64,000 nt of DNA from Doris montereyensis (GCA_037039925.1 JAXRKP010000614.1:10001-74000); one strand, 5' to 3'; counted from the stretch's first letter, positions 11,481 to 24,400 are shown. Notes: generated by a model not told the origin, from the letters alone. Made by a program: numbers and translations.

Positions 11481-11945
11481 ATACATCATCTTTAACTCGA
11501 TATAACTTGCACTGTGCAAGCCTAAACTCATCTTTAACTCGATATAACTTGCACTGTGCAAGCCTAAATTCATCTTTAATTCGATATAACTTGCACTGTG
11601 CAAGCCTAAATTCATCTTTAATTCGATATAACTTGCACTTCACCAAGCCTAAATTCCTTTTAATTCGATATAACTTGCACTGTGCAAGTCTACATTCATC
11701 TTTAATTCGATATAGCTTGCACTGTGCAAGTCCGACATTCATCTTTAATTCGATATAACTTGCACTGTGCAAGTCTAAATTCATCTTTAATTCGATATAA
11801 CTTGCACTGTGCAAGCCTACATTCATCTTTAACTCGAAATAACTTGCCATGTACAAGCCTACATTCATCTTTAATTGATATAACTTGCACTGTGCAAGCA
11901 TCGAGTCATCTTTAACTCGATATAACTTGCACTGCGCAATAGTAG
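11481..11945. repeat. 42-bp minisatellite with perfect 15-bp palindrome, about 11 units
   Basis: The unit is ATTCATCTTTAATTCGATAT followed by AACTTGCACTGTGCAAGCCTAA in two parts. CTTGCAC-T-GTGCAAG is a perfect dyad present in nearly every unit. Open frames on both strands follow from the period of 14 codons. Confidence 0.95.
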
Positions 11946-12261
11946 AGTCCTGATTTGGCAAACATGGTTTTTAAAGCAATAATTCATGAACAAGTTGTTT
12001 TAGATAAATGACTTATACAACATTGAATTTAAACAATGTTTTTTAAACGTTAGATTTAAATCAATGATTCATCCCATGTTGACTTTAACCAAAGTATCAA
12101 AATTATCAAACCATGTTTGGTGAATCATTGATTTCAAACCAACCGTTACATTTTATAAATCACTGCTTTGAAATCAACACGCTTTAAATGAGCATTGGTT
12201 TAAAACCAATGTTGGTTTTAAATTAACGATTCATGAAAGGCTGAATTGAAATCAATGCTTT
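11946..12261. other. AT-rich diverged short repeats
   Basis: Repeated motifs such as AATCAATGATTC, TTTAAACCAATG and AATCATTGATTT recur in both orientations without a regular period. This looks like an old decayed palindromic array. No gene is seen. Confidence 0.5.
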
Positions 12262-12319
12262 ATTAAATTGTGTTGTTTAGCAACATCACAGTCACAGTAC
12301 CTTTTTTTACGTTTGACAG

Positions 12320-12456
12320 AGTGTGGGATCCTTTACATAAACGACCGTGGGGTGAGGTCACAGTCCCGCGCTACGCCCAAAATTGAGCCAATAGGAGAAG
12401 CCGCTCACCACCGTGGGGGCAATGTCAAGGCCATGAAAGAGGAAATGCTGGCAAAG
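12320..12456 (+). CDS. Candidate exon C of an unidentified gene
   Basis: The acceptor TTTTTTTACGTTTGACAG precedes it and a strong donor CAAAG|GTGAGA follows. Joined to exon B it reads E-CGILYINDRGVRSQSRATPK, then IEPIGEAAHHRGGNVKAMKE and EMLAK, ending in phase 0. The conserved-looking GEAAHHRGGNVKAMKEEM stretch suggests a real protein, but I cannot name the family. The next exon is not found with confidence. A weak candidate starts after CCTCTTTTCAG at 14379. Confidence 0.6.
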
Positions 12457-12734
12457 GTGAGAAATTCAAGTCACAAAGATATTGTTAAATTATTTTTAGT
12501 TTCACAGTGACCCAAATTAAGGAGGAGAAAATGAAATGATCTTATTAGTTTCAATGTTGCCTACATAAATGAGGAAGAAAATAAATTATATTTTCAGTTT
12601 CATAATGGCCTAAACAAGCGAGGAGAGTTTTTGTTTTAGTTTCATAATGGCCCAGATAAATGAGGAGGAAATTGAATTAAAGTTTTACTTTCATAATGAC
12701 CCAAGTAATAGAATGTGAATTTTTTATGAATTTT

Positions 12735-12862
12735 AGTTTGTCTGTTTCATTGACATCACTCACCCCCGTCCACCATATGCAGTGATCTCAGAGTAAAATA
12801 ACAGAAAGCAGCGAGATAAAAGAGTGAAAGAAACGACATATCCGCTAACCTCACATTTTTTT
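12735..12862 (+). mobile_element. Short dispersed element, family 4 (diverged)
   Basis: It contains CCGTCCACCATATGCAGTGA followed by TCTCAG. This motif block is shared with 33240-33340, 42960-43115, 44575-44700, 49060-49235, 52715-52995 and 53222-53345. Confidence 0.6.
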
Positions 12863-12899
12863 TTTTTTACTTTCGTGGCTCATAAGTTTTGTATAAAGG

Positions 12900-13835
12900 G
12901 ATGAGGAAAAGAAAGAAAGCATGTAAAGTGAAAAGGAAGGAAAGAGTTGTGTAAAGTGAAAAGGGGAAAAGGAAAGCGAGAGAGTGAGTGTTGTCTAAGG
13001 TAGAAGAGGGAAAAGGAAAAGAAAGAGTTGTGTTAAGTGAAAAGGGTAAAAGGAAAGAGGGAGAGAGAGAATTGTCTAAGGTAAAAAGAGAAAAGGAAAA
13101 AAGGAAAGAAAGAGTTGAAAAAGGTAAAAGAGGGAAAAGGAAAGAAAGAAGAGTTGAATTTAAGGAAAAAAGAGGGAAAAGGGAAAAAAAGAAAGTGAAT
13201 TTGGGAAAAAAGGTAAAAGAAAAGGGGAAAAGGAAAAGAAAGAGTTGTCTAAGGTAAAAGAGTTGGAAAAGGAAAAGAAAGAGTTGTCTGGGAAAGAGTA
13301 AAAGAGGGAAAAGGAAAAGAAAGAGTTGTGTAAAGTAAAAGGGGGAAAGAGAAAGAAAGAGTTTGTAAAGTGAATTTGGGAAAGAGAAAGAAAGAGTTGT
13401 GTAAATTAAAAGGGGAAAAGAGAAAGAAAGAGTTGTGTAAATTAAAAAGGGGGAAAGAGAAAGAAAGAGTTGTGTAAAGTAAAAGGGGAAAGAGAAAGAA
13501 AGAGTTGTGTAAAGTAAAAAGAGGAAAAGAGAAAAGAAAGAGTTGTGTAAAAATTAAGTATAAAAAGGTATAAGTGAAAAGAGAAAGAAAGAGTTGTATA
13601 AAGTGAATTTGAAAGAGAAAGAAAGAGTTGTGTAAAGTAAAAGGGGAAAAAGAGAAAGAAAAGAGTTGTGTAAATTAAAAGGGGGAAAGAGAAAGAAAGA
13701 GTTGTAAAAAGTAAATTAAAAAGGGGAAAGAGAAAGAAAGACTTGTTTAAAGTGAATTTGGGAAAGAGAAAGAAAGAGTTGTGTAAAGAGAAAGGGGAAA
13801 GAGAAAGAAAGAGTTGTTATGAAGTAAATGGCGGA
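12900..13835. repeat. Purine-rich array of about 34-38 bp units
   Basis: Units contain GAAAGAGAAAGAAAGAGTTG followed by TGTAAAGT and variable AAAAGGGG. The plus strand is almost entirely purine for over 900 bp, broken only by the GTTGTGTAAAGT segment. Lys/Glu-rich open frames are composition artefacts. Confidence 0.9.
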
Positions 13836-13845
13836 AAGAGAAAAG

Positions 13846-13996
13846 ACAATATAAAACATTGTTGAGCATAAGTAAAGTGCTGTAGCGACTGTGAACCATG
13901 AATAAAGAACGTAAAGTACAAGTAATAATGTAATATAATATTTATTATACATGACAATATAAACATTGTTGAGCATTAAGTAAAAGTGCTGTTGAT
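13846..13996. repeat. Two-copy duplication of about 45 bp
   Basis: GACAATATAAAACATTGTTG and GACAATATAAACATTGTTGA, at 13846 and about 13952, are each followed by AGCAT..AAGTAAA..GTGCTG. Between them is about 60 bp of AT-rich sequence. Confidence 0.85.
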
Positions 13997-14839
13997 TACA
14001 TCCTCGCTTTTAAACATTAGCTGTATGGGTGTATCTCGTGTTTAAACATTGGTGTGTGTATGTGTGTATGTGAGTGCGTGTGCTGGCTGCCTGATTTCGA
14101 ATGATGTCTTCTCATAAAATATATCTCACACCAGGTATGACGCCCTGTCAACTTTCCAAATATTAAAAAAGCGGCGGAAATTTCTAAAAAACCAACGCTG
14201 TCGAGAAAAATCCATTTCAGCGAAAACCCAACAAAAACACATTTTTATTGCCGAATGAGATCTGCTGAGATTCTCCTTCGGAAACATTTTCCTCTCATTT
14301 AAAACATAATCTACGATGCGCGAATTGTTTTCTATTTTAATTCCGTTTAACATATTGTTTTTGTTTTTCCTCTTTTCAGCGATTAAAAAAACCCACAGAT
14401 AAATTGGTTTCCTGTAAGCATGAAACTAAAGATTTTGGTGTTTGTTTTGGGGTTATTTTTTCTTTCTTTTCTCTCTCCCCCCTGTGTGTGTGTATGTGTG
14501 TGTGTGTGTGTTTGTATTTGTGTGTGAAAATTTGCAAAATGTGTTTATCTGCAAATTAAATTGATGGGCCAAAAATACAAGTTGATCCGAACGCGTACTT
14601 AATACTACCCAAAATAAAATAAATGAATGCAAGCAAGTCTATAAATTGCATTGAATATATAAGAAATACGTAAATAATATGACAGATCTTTTACCGAATG
14701 CTTTTGGTCTTTGAAAATCTCGTCCGCTTAGAACCACATTGTGCTAACTACACATTTGACAATTTCTGGAGTTGTGGCGATTACCATCAGATTCACGGTC
14801 AGAATATTATATGATATAGAGAATATTGATTATAAACCC
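13997..14839. other. Non-coding with TG-rich patches
   Basis: TG-rich runs lie at 14048-14085 and 14482-14525. A weak acceptor (CCTCTTTTCAG) ends at 14378. No convincing exon is seen. Confidence 0.4.
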
Positions 14840-15260
14840 TTTTTTAACTATTCTCATGTGAATTTTACTCGGGGAGATAGAGTCAAGATATATATTACAG
14901 GAAGTTCTATTTCTGTTAGGCATATTTTTAAAATATATAAGAACAGTGAAAACATGGAACAGTTTACAATAAAAAAACAACAAAAAAACATTAAAAAAGT
15001 ATGAATTATTTTAAAAGGGCCATTAATGTGGACCTCTATACTTTAAAATATTTCTATGATGAATGAATGAATGTACATTGTTCTTATTGATTACTGTATG
15101 TTCAATCATGTTTTTAAACTTCATGATTGTAATAAGAGCTCAAATGACATATCTAGCCTCTGACACGGTAATGAGACATAATATTTATGATACACATTGT
15201 CCTGTCTCACAACACGTTGTAGCCAAACTTCAGTCTACGTTTGGGATAAAATTCCACTTG
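14840..15260 (+). mobile_element. Unclassified dispersed repeat, copy 1
   Basis: Inverted homologue of 32050-32460. Shared blocks include GAGATAGAGTCAAGATATAT, AAGAACAGTGAAAACATGG, GAATGAATGTACATT and CTAGCCTCTGACAC, in the same order after reversal. No terminal repeats or coding were recognised. Confidence 0.7.
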
Positions 15261-15298
15261 CATCAAGTATTTTGTTTAAACTCCAAATTCTCATCTTC

Positions 15299-15692
15299 CC
15301 AATAGACAACTTTACAGCCTTTTAGCTCAAAACGAGGAGACTTGACATGTAGTAGTAATAGACAACTTTACAGCCTTTTAACTCAAAACGTGGGGATTAA
15401 ACGTGTAGTAGTAATAGACAACTTTACAGCCTTTTAGCTCAAAACGTGGGGATTAAACGTGTAGTAGTAATAGACAACTTTACAGCCTTTTAGCTCAAAA
15501 CGAGGAGATTTGACGTGTAGTAGTAATAGACAACTTTACAGCCTTTTAGCTCAAAACGAGGAGATTTGACGTATAGTAGTAATAGACTTTACAGCCTTTT
15601 TAGCTCAAAACGAGGAGATTTGACGTGTAGTAGTAATAGATACCTTTACTGCCTTTTAACTCAAAACGAGGAGATTTGACGTGTAGTAGTTA
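15299..15692. repeat. 56-bp minisatellite, about 7 units
   Basis: The unit is AATAGACAACTTTACAGCCT, then TTTAGCTCAAAACGAGGAGA, then TTTGACGTGTAGTAGT. Spacing between the first units is 56 bp. Confidence 0.95.
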
Positions 15693-16784
15693 AGAGTACA
15701 TACAATGCACTCAACTCGGGGGTGTAGTGAACTTTGCAGAAGTCACAAAGAACTAGATCTAATTATAGTAACTCAACGAACTCCACAGGGGGAGTGAACT
15801 CAACCGTGATAAACGACTACAAGTGACGACTCCACCAAGACATATAGAGCAAAGCAAAAGACGTGACGTTTCGGGTATAGTCCTTTATCATAATATAACA
15901 GAGGGATACATATTTACATACTTATCTCTTTGGGGAGTTTTTTTGTTGTCTTCTTTTCTGTCACTTATTGTCGCTTATCACAAGGAATTGATTGATGGCT
16001 GCCACGCACATCTTTAATTCACAAAGTACGAAATGAAGGAGATTTGAGCATAGTAATAATATGTTTTTTATTAGCAATATCGAAGTGTTTATATGTTTTA
16101 AGTTTGAAATGATATAACATCTTTACTATGAGTCTATTACAGTCTAAGCTGAAATTATTCCCAATTTTCGGATAAAGTCAGATAAAATTCTGTAGCATCT
16201 ATACAGATCTATATATTAAAATTTAAAGTTTTGTAGCAGAGATCGATCTAATCATTATAGGGAAAAAATGAACGATACAGAGAGTTTTAGTTTGTTGTAT
16301 TTTCTGACGTCATTGATTCAAGGGAGACAACTGTAGCAGTGAACCAAAAGGGGCGGGGGGTGGGGTGTTACCAATCAACGGTATGAACAGAAAAGATTAC
16401 AATGAATGAGGCAAAAGCAAGATTATCTTTGTGTCGTTTTTGTTGTCTTTGGGTTTTGTTATTTTTATATTGGGTTTTCTTTTCGTCTTGTCTCCAAATG
16501 GAAATAATTTTCATTCATAACAGCAACACCAACAAATAACACGAATAAATATGTATAATATGAACATCTTTCAAAATAACAATAAGTTTTTTTTAAAAAG
16601 AGCTATAGGCCTATTTCTCAGGCCAGTGTTATTTTTGTACAGCTTAACTATTTATGATGCGCTTATCATAACTAATGATGTGATCGTTGTAACACAGCTG
16701 GTGGTCCGTTCCTAATGATAAAGTTATGTTAGTTCTACATCCACTGCTGAGTGCAGCGTAATCAGGGGTAGAGTACGGCGTTGT
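15693..16784. other. Non-coding spacer
   Basis: AT-rich sequence with no recognised gene. A G-rich stretch (GGGGGTGGGGGGGTGGGG) follows at about 16785-16830. Confidence 0.45.
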
Positions 16785-16819
16785 AGGGGGTGGGGGGGTG
16801 GGGAGTGCGGATGGGGGTG

Positions 16820-16985
16820 GGGGTATCTAGCCATACGGTGTACTGTGCTACTGCTAGCTTGTCATTTGCCTTCGATGCCACCTTTACTTTTGACGAGTCT
16901 GAAGAGATCTAGACCTAACTACCCATTTGGCTGCTAGCCTGACAGGAGGATCGGAAGAACCCCCCCCTCTCATAACATTACGCCC
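16820..16985 (-). mobile_element. SINE copy III, same family as 5214-6845, not expanded
   Basis: It contains single copies of both modules that are tandemly amplified in copies I and II. One is GCCATACGGTGTACTGTG (33-bp module site). The other is GAGTCTGAAGAGATCTAGAC followed by CTAACTACCCATTTGGCTGC (32-bp module site). This copy shows the presumed ancestral order of the element. Confidence 0.7.
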
Positions 16986-16987
16986 CG

Positions 16988-17290
16988 ACTGATAGCGGCG
17001 TCGATGCCCGAGTGGTTCAGCTGCTGGACTTGGATTCATGAGGTCCTGGGTTCGAATCATAGCAAAGCCAGGTCTGGCGTTGTATTCCTTGGGAAAAAAA
17101 CAACCCTTACACCACGCATCACCTCTACCCTCCCCCCTCGATTCAGGTTCAAATTGGTACAAGCGCTTGGCTTAGTAGTAAAAACTGCGTCAGATTAGCG
17201 TCCTGTCCAGGAGGTGATTTTCATCACCTGTTGGCCTTCACGCTATAGAAACCGGAATAAACTCCGGCTCTTAGAGCCGTAATGGTTTTA
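16988..17290 (+). mobile_element. tRNA-type SINE (family 1)
   Basis: The head GGCGTCGATGCCCGAGTGG, with GTCCTGGGTTCGAATCATAG as B-box region, is the best preserved of the family. The 3' part contains CTCCGGCTCTTAGAGCCGTA, a short hairpin-like end. It is about 290 bp. Confidence 0.85.
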
Positions 17291-17385
17291 GAGAAACTTA
17301 TTTTTACACGGACTGCAGATCAAACTCAGGCCACATGTGTGACAGTCAGACACTGTACCAACTAAGCTGCCGGGTCCCCCCCCTT
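17291..17385 (-). mobile_element. tRNA-like remnant
   Basis: Reversed, GGCAGCTTAGTTGGTACAGTG resembles an A-box arm (written in two parts: GGCAGCTTAGTT and GGTACAGTG). A TTTGATCTGCAG B-box-like end follows. It looks like a decayed tRNA-derived element. Confidence 0.45.
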
Positions 17386-17574
17386 TCCGCCCCAATGGTT
17401 TCGATGCTTAGTTTTCCTTTAAATTCCAAGCACTTTCCCCAACTACAGCTTGAGTAATTTTTCTTATCTGGCTATGCAAGAATAGCGACTGACCACACAG
17501 CTTACTCATATATTATTCATTATTATTGTTGTTGTGATATCTTATCGGATGGTACAATATATATGATATCATCA

Positions 17575-17575
17575 T

Positions 17576-17668
<93 letters not shown>
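17575..17668. repeat. (AT)n microsatellite
   Basis: About 45 AT repeats after CATCATATCAT. Confidence 0.95.
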
Positions 17669-17672
<4 letters not shown>

Positions 17673-17985
17673 CCTGTGTGATAAAATAAATAACCTTAAC
17701 AATTTCATATCTGAGAAAAATACGAGAGAAGTCGAAAGCTAATCGTCATATGAAAAACGTAAACCCACCAATTCCTTGTCTAGATCTAGTAAATTGTTTT
17801 GAAATTGTGTAAAGGAAGAAGCATTTTTAGTTTGAAATTTGAGCGAATTCTAAAGTGATACTGATCTACGTATATTAACATTTATTGTTTTTTTTCTTAT
17901 TTGAGTATTATGTCTAGAAATATAAATTTTGAATTTAACATTTTCCATCTGTCTATTGTGTGCATCTTCTATTATCTCTCTGTCA

Positions 17986-18227
<242 letters not shown>

Positions 18228-19216
18228 CTTACTCTCTACTGTCACTCGCTCATCTCTCACTAGTGTAATTATATAGTTATTGCTCAGATTGAATTTAAAG
18301 AGACAAGTGGGATCGATGTCATCGATCTGATGGCCATTCTAGTGATACCTAGATATTGGATTAATTTTGTTAATAACGCCCCCCCTACCCCAACCCCAAC
18401 CACCTCACCCCAGCCCTCAACTGAAGAAAGAAAGATTTTTAAATATTAATTTAGCTTTGAATTTTATCATTCTTACGTTCCAGTTTTTGTCGAATGTTGA
18501 AATTGAGGTTTAATCATTTTTACCAGGGTTGTTTTTTTAAAATGTTTGAGTTTTTATATAAACTCGATATTTCACTGTGATATTTTGAATGTTTGAATGC
18601 TATAGGCAGGAAGGAATGTTGGAAATGATGCATTATTATGTTGTCTTCATTGAAAGTTTTATATTTCTTGATAAAACAAAAATGTTTTACAAAAATTTAC
18701 AAAACCTGTATGCACCAGATTTGAAATGATTTTAAACTATTGTTTGATGTTTGTGTTAATCTGCTGATAAATTTTAATGATTGATATTGAATCTTTTTTC
18801 TATATGTTATCTGTTTAAATGTAATCTTCGACATTGATATATTATCTCGTTTCTTTGTATTTTTTTCTAATTTATTTTCTGGGTTTTTGTTTTGATTCCT
18901 TAACCGAATTTTTAAAACTTAGCTGTTCTATAGTCCCAGTAGTGGCCCCTACCCCTAACCCACCCCCTCCCAACTGGAGAGTTTGTTTGTTTCTTTGAAG
19001 TAACCCTGTCCACCGTGGCAGTGATCTCATGACAGCTGGATGGAAACAACAGAATCAAATGCATTGAGTAATTTTGATGAAGCGCAGGAAATTGTGTGCT
19101 TGACAAAATCAGGGCAAACTTCCGTTGGCATCCCTCGAAGCATTCCTCTACTCAACAGGTGTGTGGCGACACTTCAAACTGCAATCCTTTTGATTTGGTT
19201 TGAGAGTTTACTCATA
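18228..19216. other. Non-coding spacer
   Basis: AT-rich with a C-rich patch at 18375-18420. A short CCCTGTCCACCGTGGCAGTG segment near 19006 resembles dispersed family 4. No exon is supported. Confidence 0.4.
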
Positions 19217-19388
19217 TCAGAAACTAAGGTGATTTCGGGGTTTCGGTAGGATTTTTACTTTTGCCTAGACTGCTCTTAAAACCTAAAGGATCTTTAATGT
19301 GCACAGCGTGATGTGATTTGCACCCGGGACCTTTTTATCATCCATCCTCGCTGGGACTAGGTGTCGACCTATCGACTTAGACATGAGC
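19217..19388 (-). mobile_element. SINE fragment (family 2)
   Basis: AAGGTGATTTCGGGGTTTCG, GATCTTTAATGTGCACAG, TGCACCCGGGACC and TAGGTGTCGACC match, in order, the body of the elements at 46530-46842 and 32690-32990. The tRNA-like head is missing. Confidence 0.7.
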
Positions 19389-19611
19389 AATGGGTTTTAT
19401 TCAAACTACTCCAGAAAAATGTTCAAACTGTCGGGACAAGAACTCATGGACGTTTGAGTTGCGAGGCCGTCACATAATTACGAATGTGTATGTCAATTCT
19501 CAAGATGTGCGATCGCCGCATAAAATTCAGATTGTGGATTACATGATTGAATTCTACGTCAATTCTAAAATTACTTTTACACCCATAATACACTAGCTGA
19601 GAAGTTTACCT
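19389..19611. other. Short open stretch, function unclear
   Basis: A 68-codon plus-strand frame (19390-19596) has CSNCRDKNSWTFEL but no recognisable domain or convincing splice signals. Probably not a gene. Confidence 0.2.
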
Positions 19612-19753
19612 CTGGCCGGGTATTTCTAGATTTAGACCATAGAGATGTCGATTTTAATCTACGTCATGATTTTGTTGACAAGTCTACCTCTGGCCGGGTA
19701 TTTCTAGATCTAGATGTAGATTTTAATCTACGTCATGATTTTGCTGACTCTCA
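19612..19753. repeat. Two-copy duplication of about 72 bp
   Basis: ACCTCTGGCCGGGTATTTCT and TTTTAATCTACGTCATGATT appear in both copies, which differ by a small internal deletion. Confidence 0.85.
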
Positions 19754-20585
19754 TAAAAGGCTTGAACTCACGTTCCTGTCAGTTCTTGTTCTCTAACTAA
19801 TTTTCCTTTTTGTCTCTAGTCAGAGACTTCTGTTTTCTTTTGAGCAAGATGATACGCTAAATTTAGAGCTAATACATTTTAAATACTTTGGGCAATTGCT
19901 TCGATTTTGCGTTTAGTTTTTTTAATCGAGTGCTTCTTTATCAGTTGGTTTCTTGTTCGTAAATATATTTTAAAAAATCATGGCGTTTCGTTATAAATTA
20001 AACACAAATGTTATGTTTTCAACCTTTTGAATCAGTGAAAAGAAATAGGTCTAGGCCCATGTAACTTGACACCTGATTTCGAGCGAATATGCGATTTTTG
20101 AAAAAAAAAACAACTTTTGATTTTCCCGTTAAAAAAATCTGATTATGGAATGTATTCCTTGATTTAATTCTACATCCATTATGTAATATAGATTTGAATC
20201 CATTTTTATTCTAAATGTGATTGCAATCACTTTACCTACTATGCCCACACAGTAGTTGCTTCGCGGTCTGGGGCTAAATCTAAGTCGGTCGGTGCATGTC
20301 ACCGCGATGAACGTTCGTAGTTTTTTTGGGTTGTTTTCTTCCTTTCTTAATACTAATACATATAGTCATAAACGTATTCCTTCATTTCGTGTTTTTTACT
20401 TACGCTGTAAAGGCAGCCGCACTACTCCTGTGCTGATTATAAAACTGCTCTTCACTTGAACGTTACGTGACATGATGACATTCACTTGTATCATTGTTAT
20501 GTTAGTGTTCTGAATTGATCATTACTTTCTTCTTACCATTATCATTATTTCTTTCGTTATCTGTATTTTACTTAAAAAAAAATTG
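19754..20585. other. Non-coding spacer
   Basis: AT-rich. No supported exon or element was recognised. Confidence 0.4.
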
Positions 20586-20589
20586 TTGG

Positions 20590-20679
20590 ATTATTTTTAT
20601 TATTATTATTAATATTACTATCATCAAGATCATCACCACCATCATCATAATTATTATCAATATTTTTATTATTATTATT

Positions 20680-20745
<66 letters not shown>

Positions 20746-20773
20746 GTTATGACTATTATTATCATTATTATTG

Positions 20774-20843
<70 letters not shown>

Positions 20844-20873
20844 CATTATTATCATTATTATTATCATTATTAG

Positions 20874-20929
<56 letters not shown>

Positions 20930-21135
20930 GCAATATTGTCATTATTGATGTCGTTATCAACAACAAGTGTGCAAACACCGCATTCCAAATTCTTCATTAA
21001 TTTTCTATTGGGAAGCATAATTAGCAAGGAGTTATCAATATTATGTTTATTACTATCACACTCGTGATCATCCTCATTATCATCACAATTATTATTAATA
21101 TCATTATCATTATCGTCTTCGTTATCATCACCATA
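20590..21135. repeat. (ATT)n/(ATC)n trinucleotide tract
   Basis: Dense ATT/ATC repeats at 20590-20935. About 120 bp of more complex sequence follows, then a second ATC-rich patch at 21055-21135. Poly-Ile, Leu and Asn frames are artefacts. Confidence 0.9.
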
Positions 21136-21404
21136 TCCGTTGCTGTAAGTTAAAAGAAAATGAGTTGTACTCGATGTTGTTTATCGCCCTTTGTTGCAGG
21201 ATGTGATATGTGTATACATCTGTTTTACATCATTATATAAAAAAGTGATATCTGCATTGAATTGTTGTTCTTTTGTCCCTTCCTTGCAAAACAGTAACAT
21301 TTGTTGACTGTTTTACTCACTCACTTTGCCTTCCTCAGGTTTAAACCCAATAGAAGTTGTTCATAAAACTTGGAAAGTTAACATTTGGTCTGAGTCTACT
21401 CTCA

Positions 21405-24400
21405 GGGGAAAGGTACATTTAGTATGAGACTACCAACAGGGATAGGTACATTTAGTATGAGATTACCAATAGGGATAGTACATTTGGTCTGAGACTACCA
21501 ATAGCGATAGCTACATTTGGTCTGAGACTACCAACAGGGATAGGTACATTTGGTCTAAGATTACCAATAGCGATAGGTACATTTAGTATGAGACTCCCAA
21601 CAGCAATATGTACATTTGGTATGAGACTACCAATAGGGATAGGCACATTTGGTATGAGACTACCAACAGCGATAGGTACATTTGGTATGAGACTACCAAT
21701 AGGGATAGGTACATTTGGTATGAGACTACCAATAGGGATAGGTACATTTGGTCTCAGACTACCAATAGGGATAGGTACATTTGGTATGAGACTACCAATA
21801 GGGATATGTACATTTGGTATGAGGACTACCAATAGGGACAGGTACATTTGGTATGAGACTACCAATAGGGATAGGTACATTTGGTATGAGACTACCAATA
21901 GGGATAGGCACATTTGGTATGAGACTACCAATAGGGATAGGTACATTTGGTATGAGACTACCAATAGGGATAGGTACATTTGGTATGAGACTACCAATAG
22001 GGATAAGCACATTTGGTATGAGACTACCAATAGGGACAGGTACATTTGGTATGAGACTACCAACAAGGATATGTACATTTGGTATGAGATTACCAATAGG
22101 GATAGGTACATTTGGTATGAGACTACCAATAGGGATAGGTACATTTAGTATGAGATTACCAATAGCGATAGGTACATTTGGTCTGAGACTACCAATAGGG
22201 ATAGGTACATTTGGTAGTATGAGACTACCAACAGGGAAAGGCACATTTAGTATGAGACTACCAATAGGGACAGGTACATTTGGTATGAGACTACCAATAG
22301 GGATAGGTACATTTGGTATGAGACTACCAATAGGATATGTACAATTGGTATGAGATTACCAATAGGGATAGGTACATTTGGTATGAGACTACCAATAGGG
22401 ATAGGTACATTTGGTATGAGACTACCAATAGGGATAGGTACATTTGGTCTCAGACTACCAATAGGGATAGGTACATTTGGTATGAGACTACCAATAGGGA
22501 TAGGTACATTTGGTCTCAGACTACCAATAGGGATAGGTACATTTGGTATGAGACTACCAATAGGGATATGTACATTAGGTATGAGACTACCAATAGGGAT
22601 AGATACATTTGGTATCAGACTACCAATAGGGATAGGTACATTTAGTATGAGACTACCAATAGGGATAGCTACATTTGGTATGAGACTACCAATAGGGATA
22701 GGTACATTTGGTATGAGACTACCAATAGGGATAGGTACATTTGGTATGAGACTACCAATAGGGATAGGAACATTTGGTATGAGACTACCAATAGGGATAT
22801 GTATATTTGGTATGAGACTACCAATAGGGATAGGCACATTTGGTATGAGACTACCAATAGGGACGGGTACATTTGGTATGAGACTACCAACACGGATATG
22901 TACATTTGGTATGAGATTACCAATAGGGATAGGTACATTTGGTATGAGACTACCAACAGGGATAGGTACATTTAGTATGAGATTACCAATAGCGATAGGT
23001 ACATTTGGTCTGAGACTACCAATGGCGATAGGTACATTTGGTAGTATGAGACTACCAATAGGGAAAGGTACATTTAGTATGAGACTACCAATAGGGACAG
23101 GTACATTTGGTATGAGACTACCAATAGGGACAGGTACATTTGGTCTCCAGACTACCAACAGGGATATGTACATTTGGTCTGAGATTACCAATAGGGATAG
23201 GTACATTTAGTATGAGACTACCAATAGGGATAGGTACATTTGGTATGAGACTACCAAAAGGGACAGGTACATTTGGTCTCAGACTACCAATAGGGATAGG
23301 TACATTTGGTATGAGACTACCGATAGGGATAGGTACATTTGGTCTCAGACTACCAATAGGGATAGGTACATTTGGTATGAGACTACCAATAGGGATAGGT
23401 ACATTTGGTATGAGACTACCAATAGGGACAGGTACATTTTGGTCTCAGACTACCAATAGGGATAGGCACATTTGGTATGAGACTACCAATAGGGATAGGT
23501 ACATTTGGTATGAGACTACCAATAGGGATAGGTACATTTGGTATGAGACTACCAATAGGGATAGGTACATTTGGTCTGAGACTACCAATAGGGATAGGTA
23601 CATTTGGTCTCAGACTACCAATAGGGATAGGTACATTTGGTCTCAGACTACCAATAGGGATAGGTACATTTGGTCTCAGACTACCAACAAGGATATGTAC
23701 ATTTGGTATGAGACTATCAATAGGGATAGGTACATTTGGTATGAGACTACCAATAGGGATAGGTACATTTGGTATGAGACTACCAATAGGGATAGGTACA
23801 TTTGGTCTCAGACTACCAACAAGGATATGTACATTTGGTATGAGACTATCAATAGGGATAGGTACATTTGGTATGAGACTACCAACAAGGATATGTACAT
23901 TTGGTATGAGACTATTAATAGGGATAGGTATATTTGGTATGAGACTACCAATAGGGATAGGTACATTTGGTCTCAGACTACCAATAGGGATAGGTACATT
24001 TGGTATGAGACTACCAATAGGGATAGGTACATTAGGTATGAGACTACCAACAGGGATAGGTACATTTGGTATGAGACTACCAATAGGGATAGGTACATTT
24101 GGTATGAGACTACTAACAGGGATAGGTACATTTGGTATGAGACTACCAATAGGGATAGGTACATTTGGTATGAAACTACCAATAGGGATAGGTACATTTG
24201 GTCTCAGACTACCAATAGGGATAGGTACATTGGTCTCAGACTACCAATAGGGATAGGTACATTTGGTCTCAGACTACCAATAGGGATAGGTACATTTGGT
24301 ATGAGACTACCAATAGGGATAGGTACATTTGGTCTCAGACTACCAACAGGGATAGGTACATTTGGTATGAGACTACCAATAGGGTAGGTACATTTGGTCT

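Noticed and set aside
14379..14412. Next exon of the exon A-C gene after CCTCTTTTCAG
   Set aside because: Acceptor and phase are possible, but the segment is only about 34 bp with an unremarkable Lys-rich reading. Not strong enough to list as an exon.
20515..21067. Poly-Ile, poly-Asn and poly-Leu frames
   Set aside because: Translation of ATT/ATC trinucleotide repeats.
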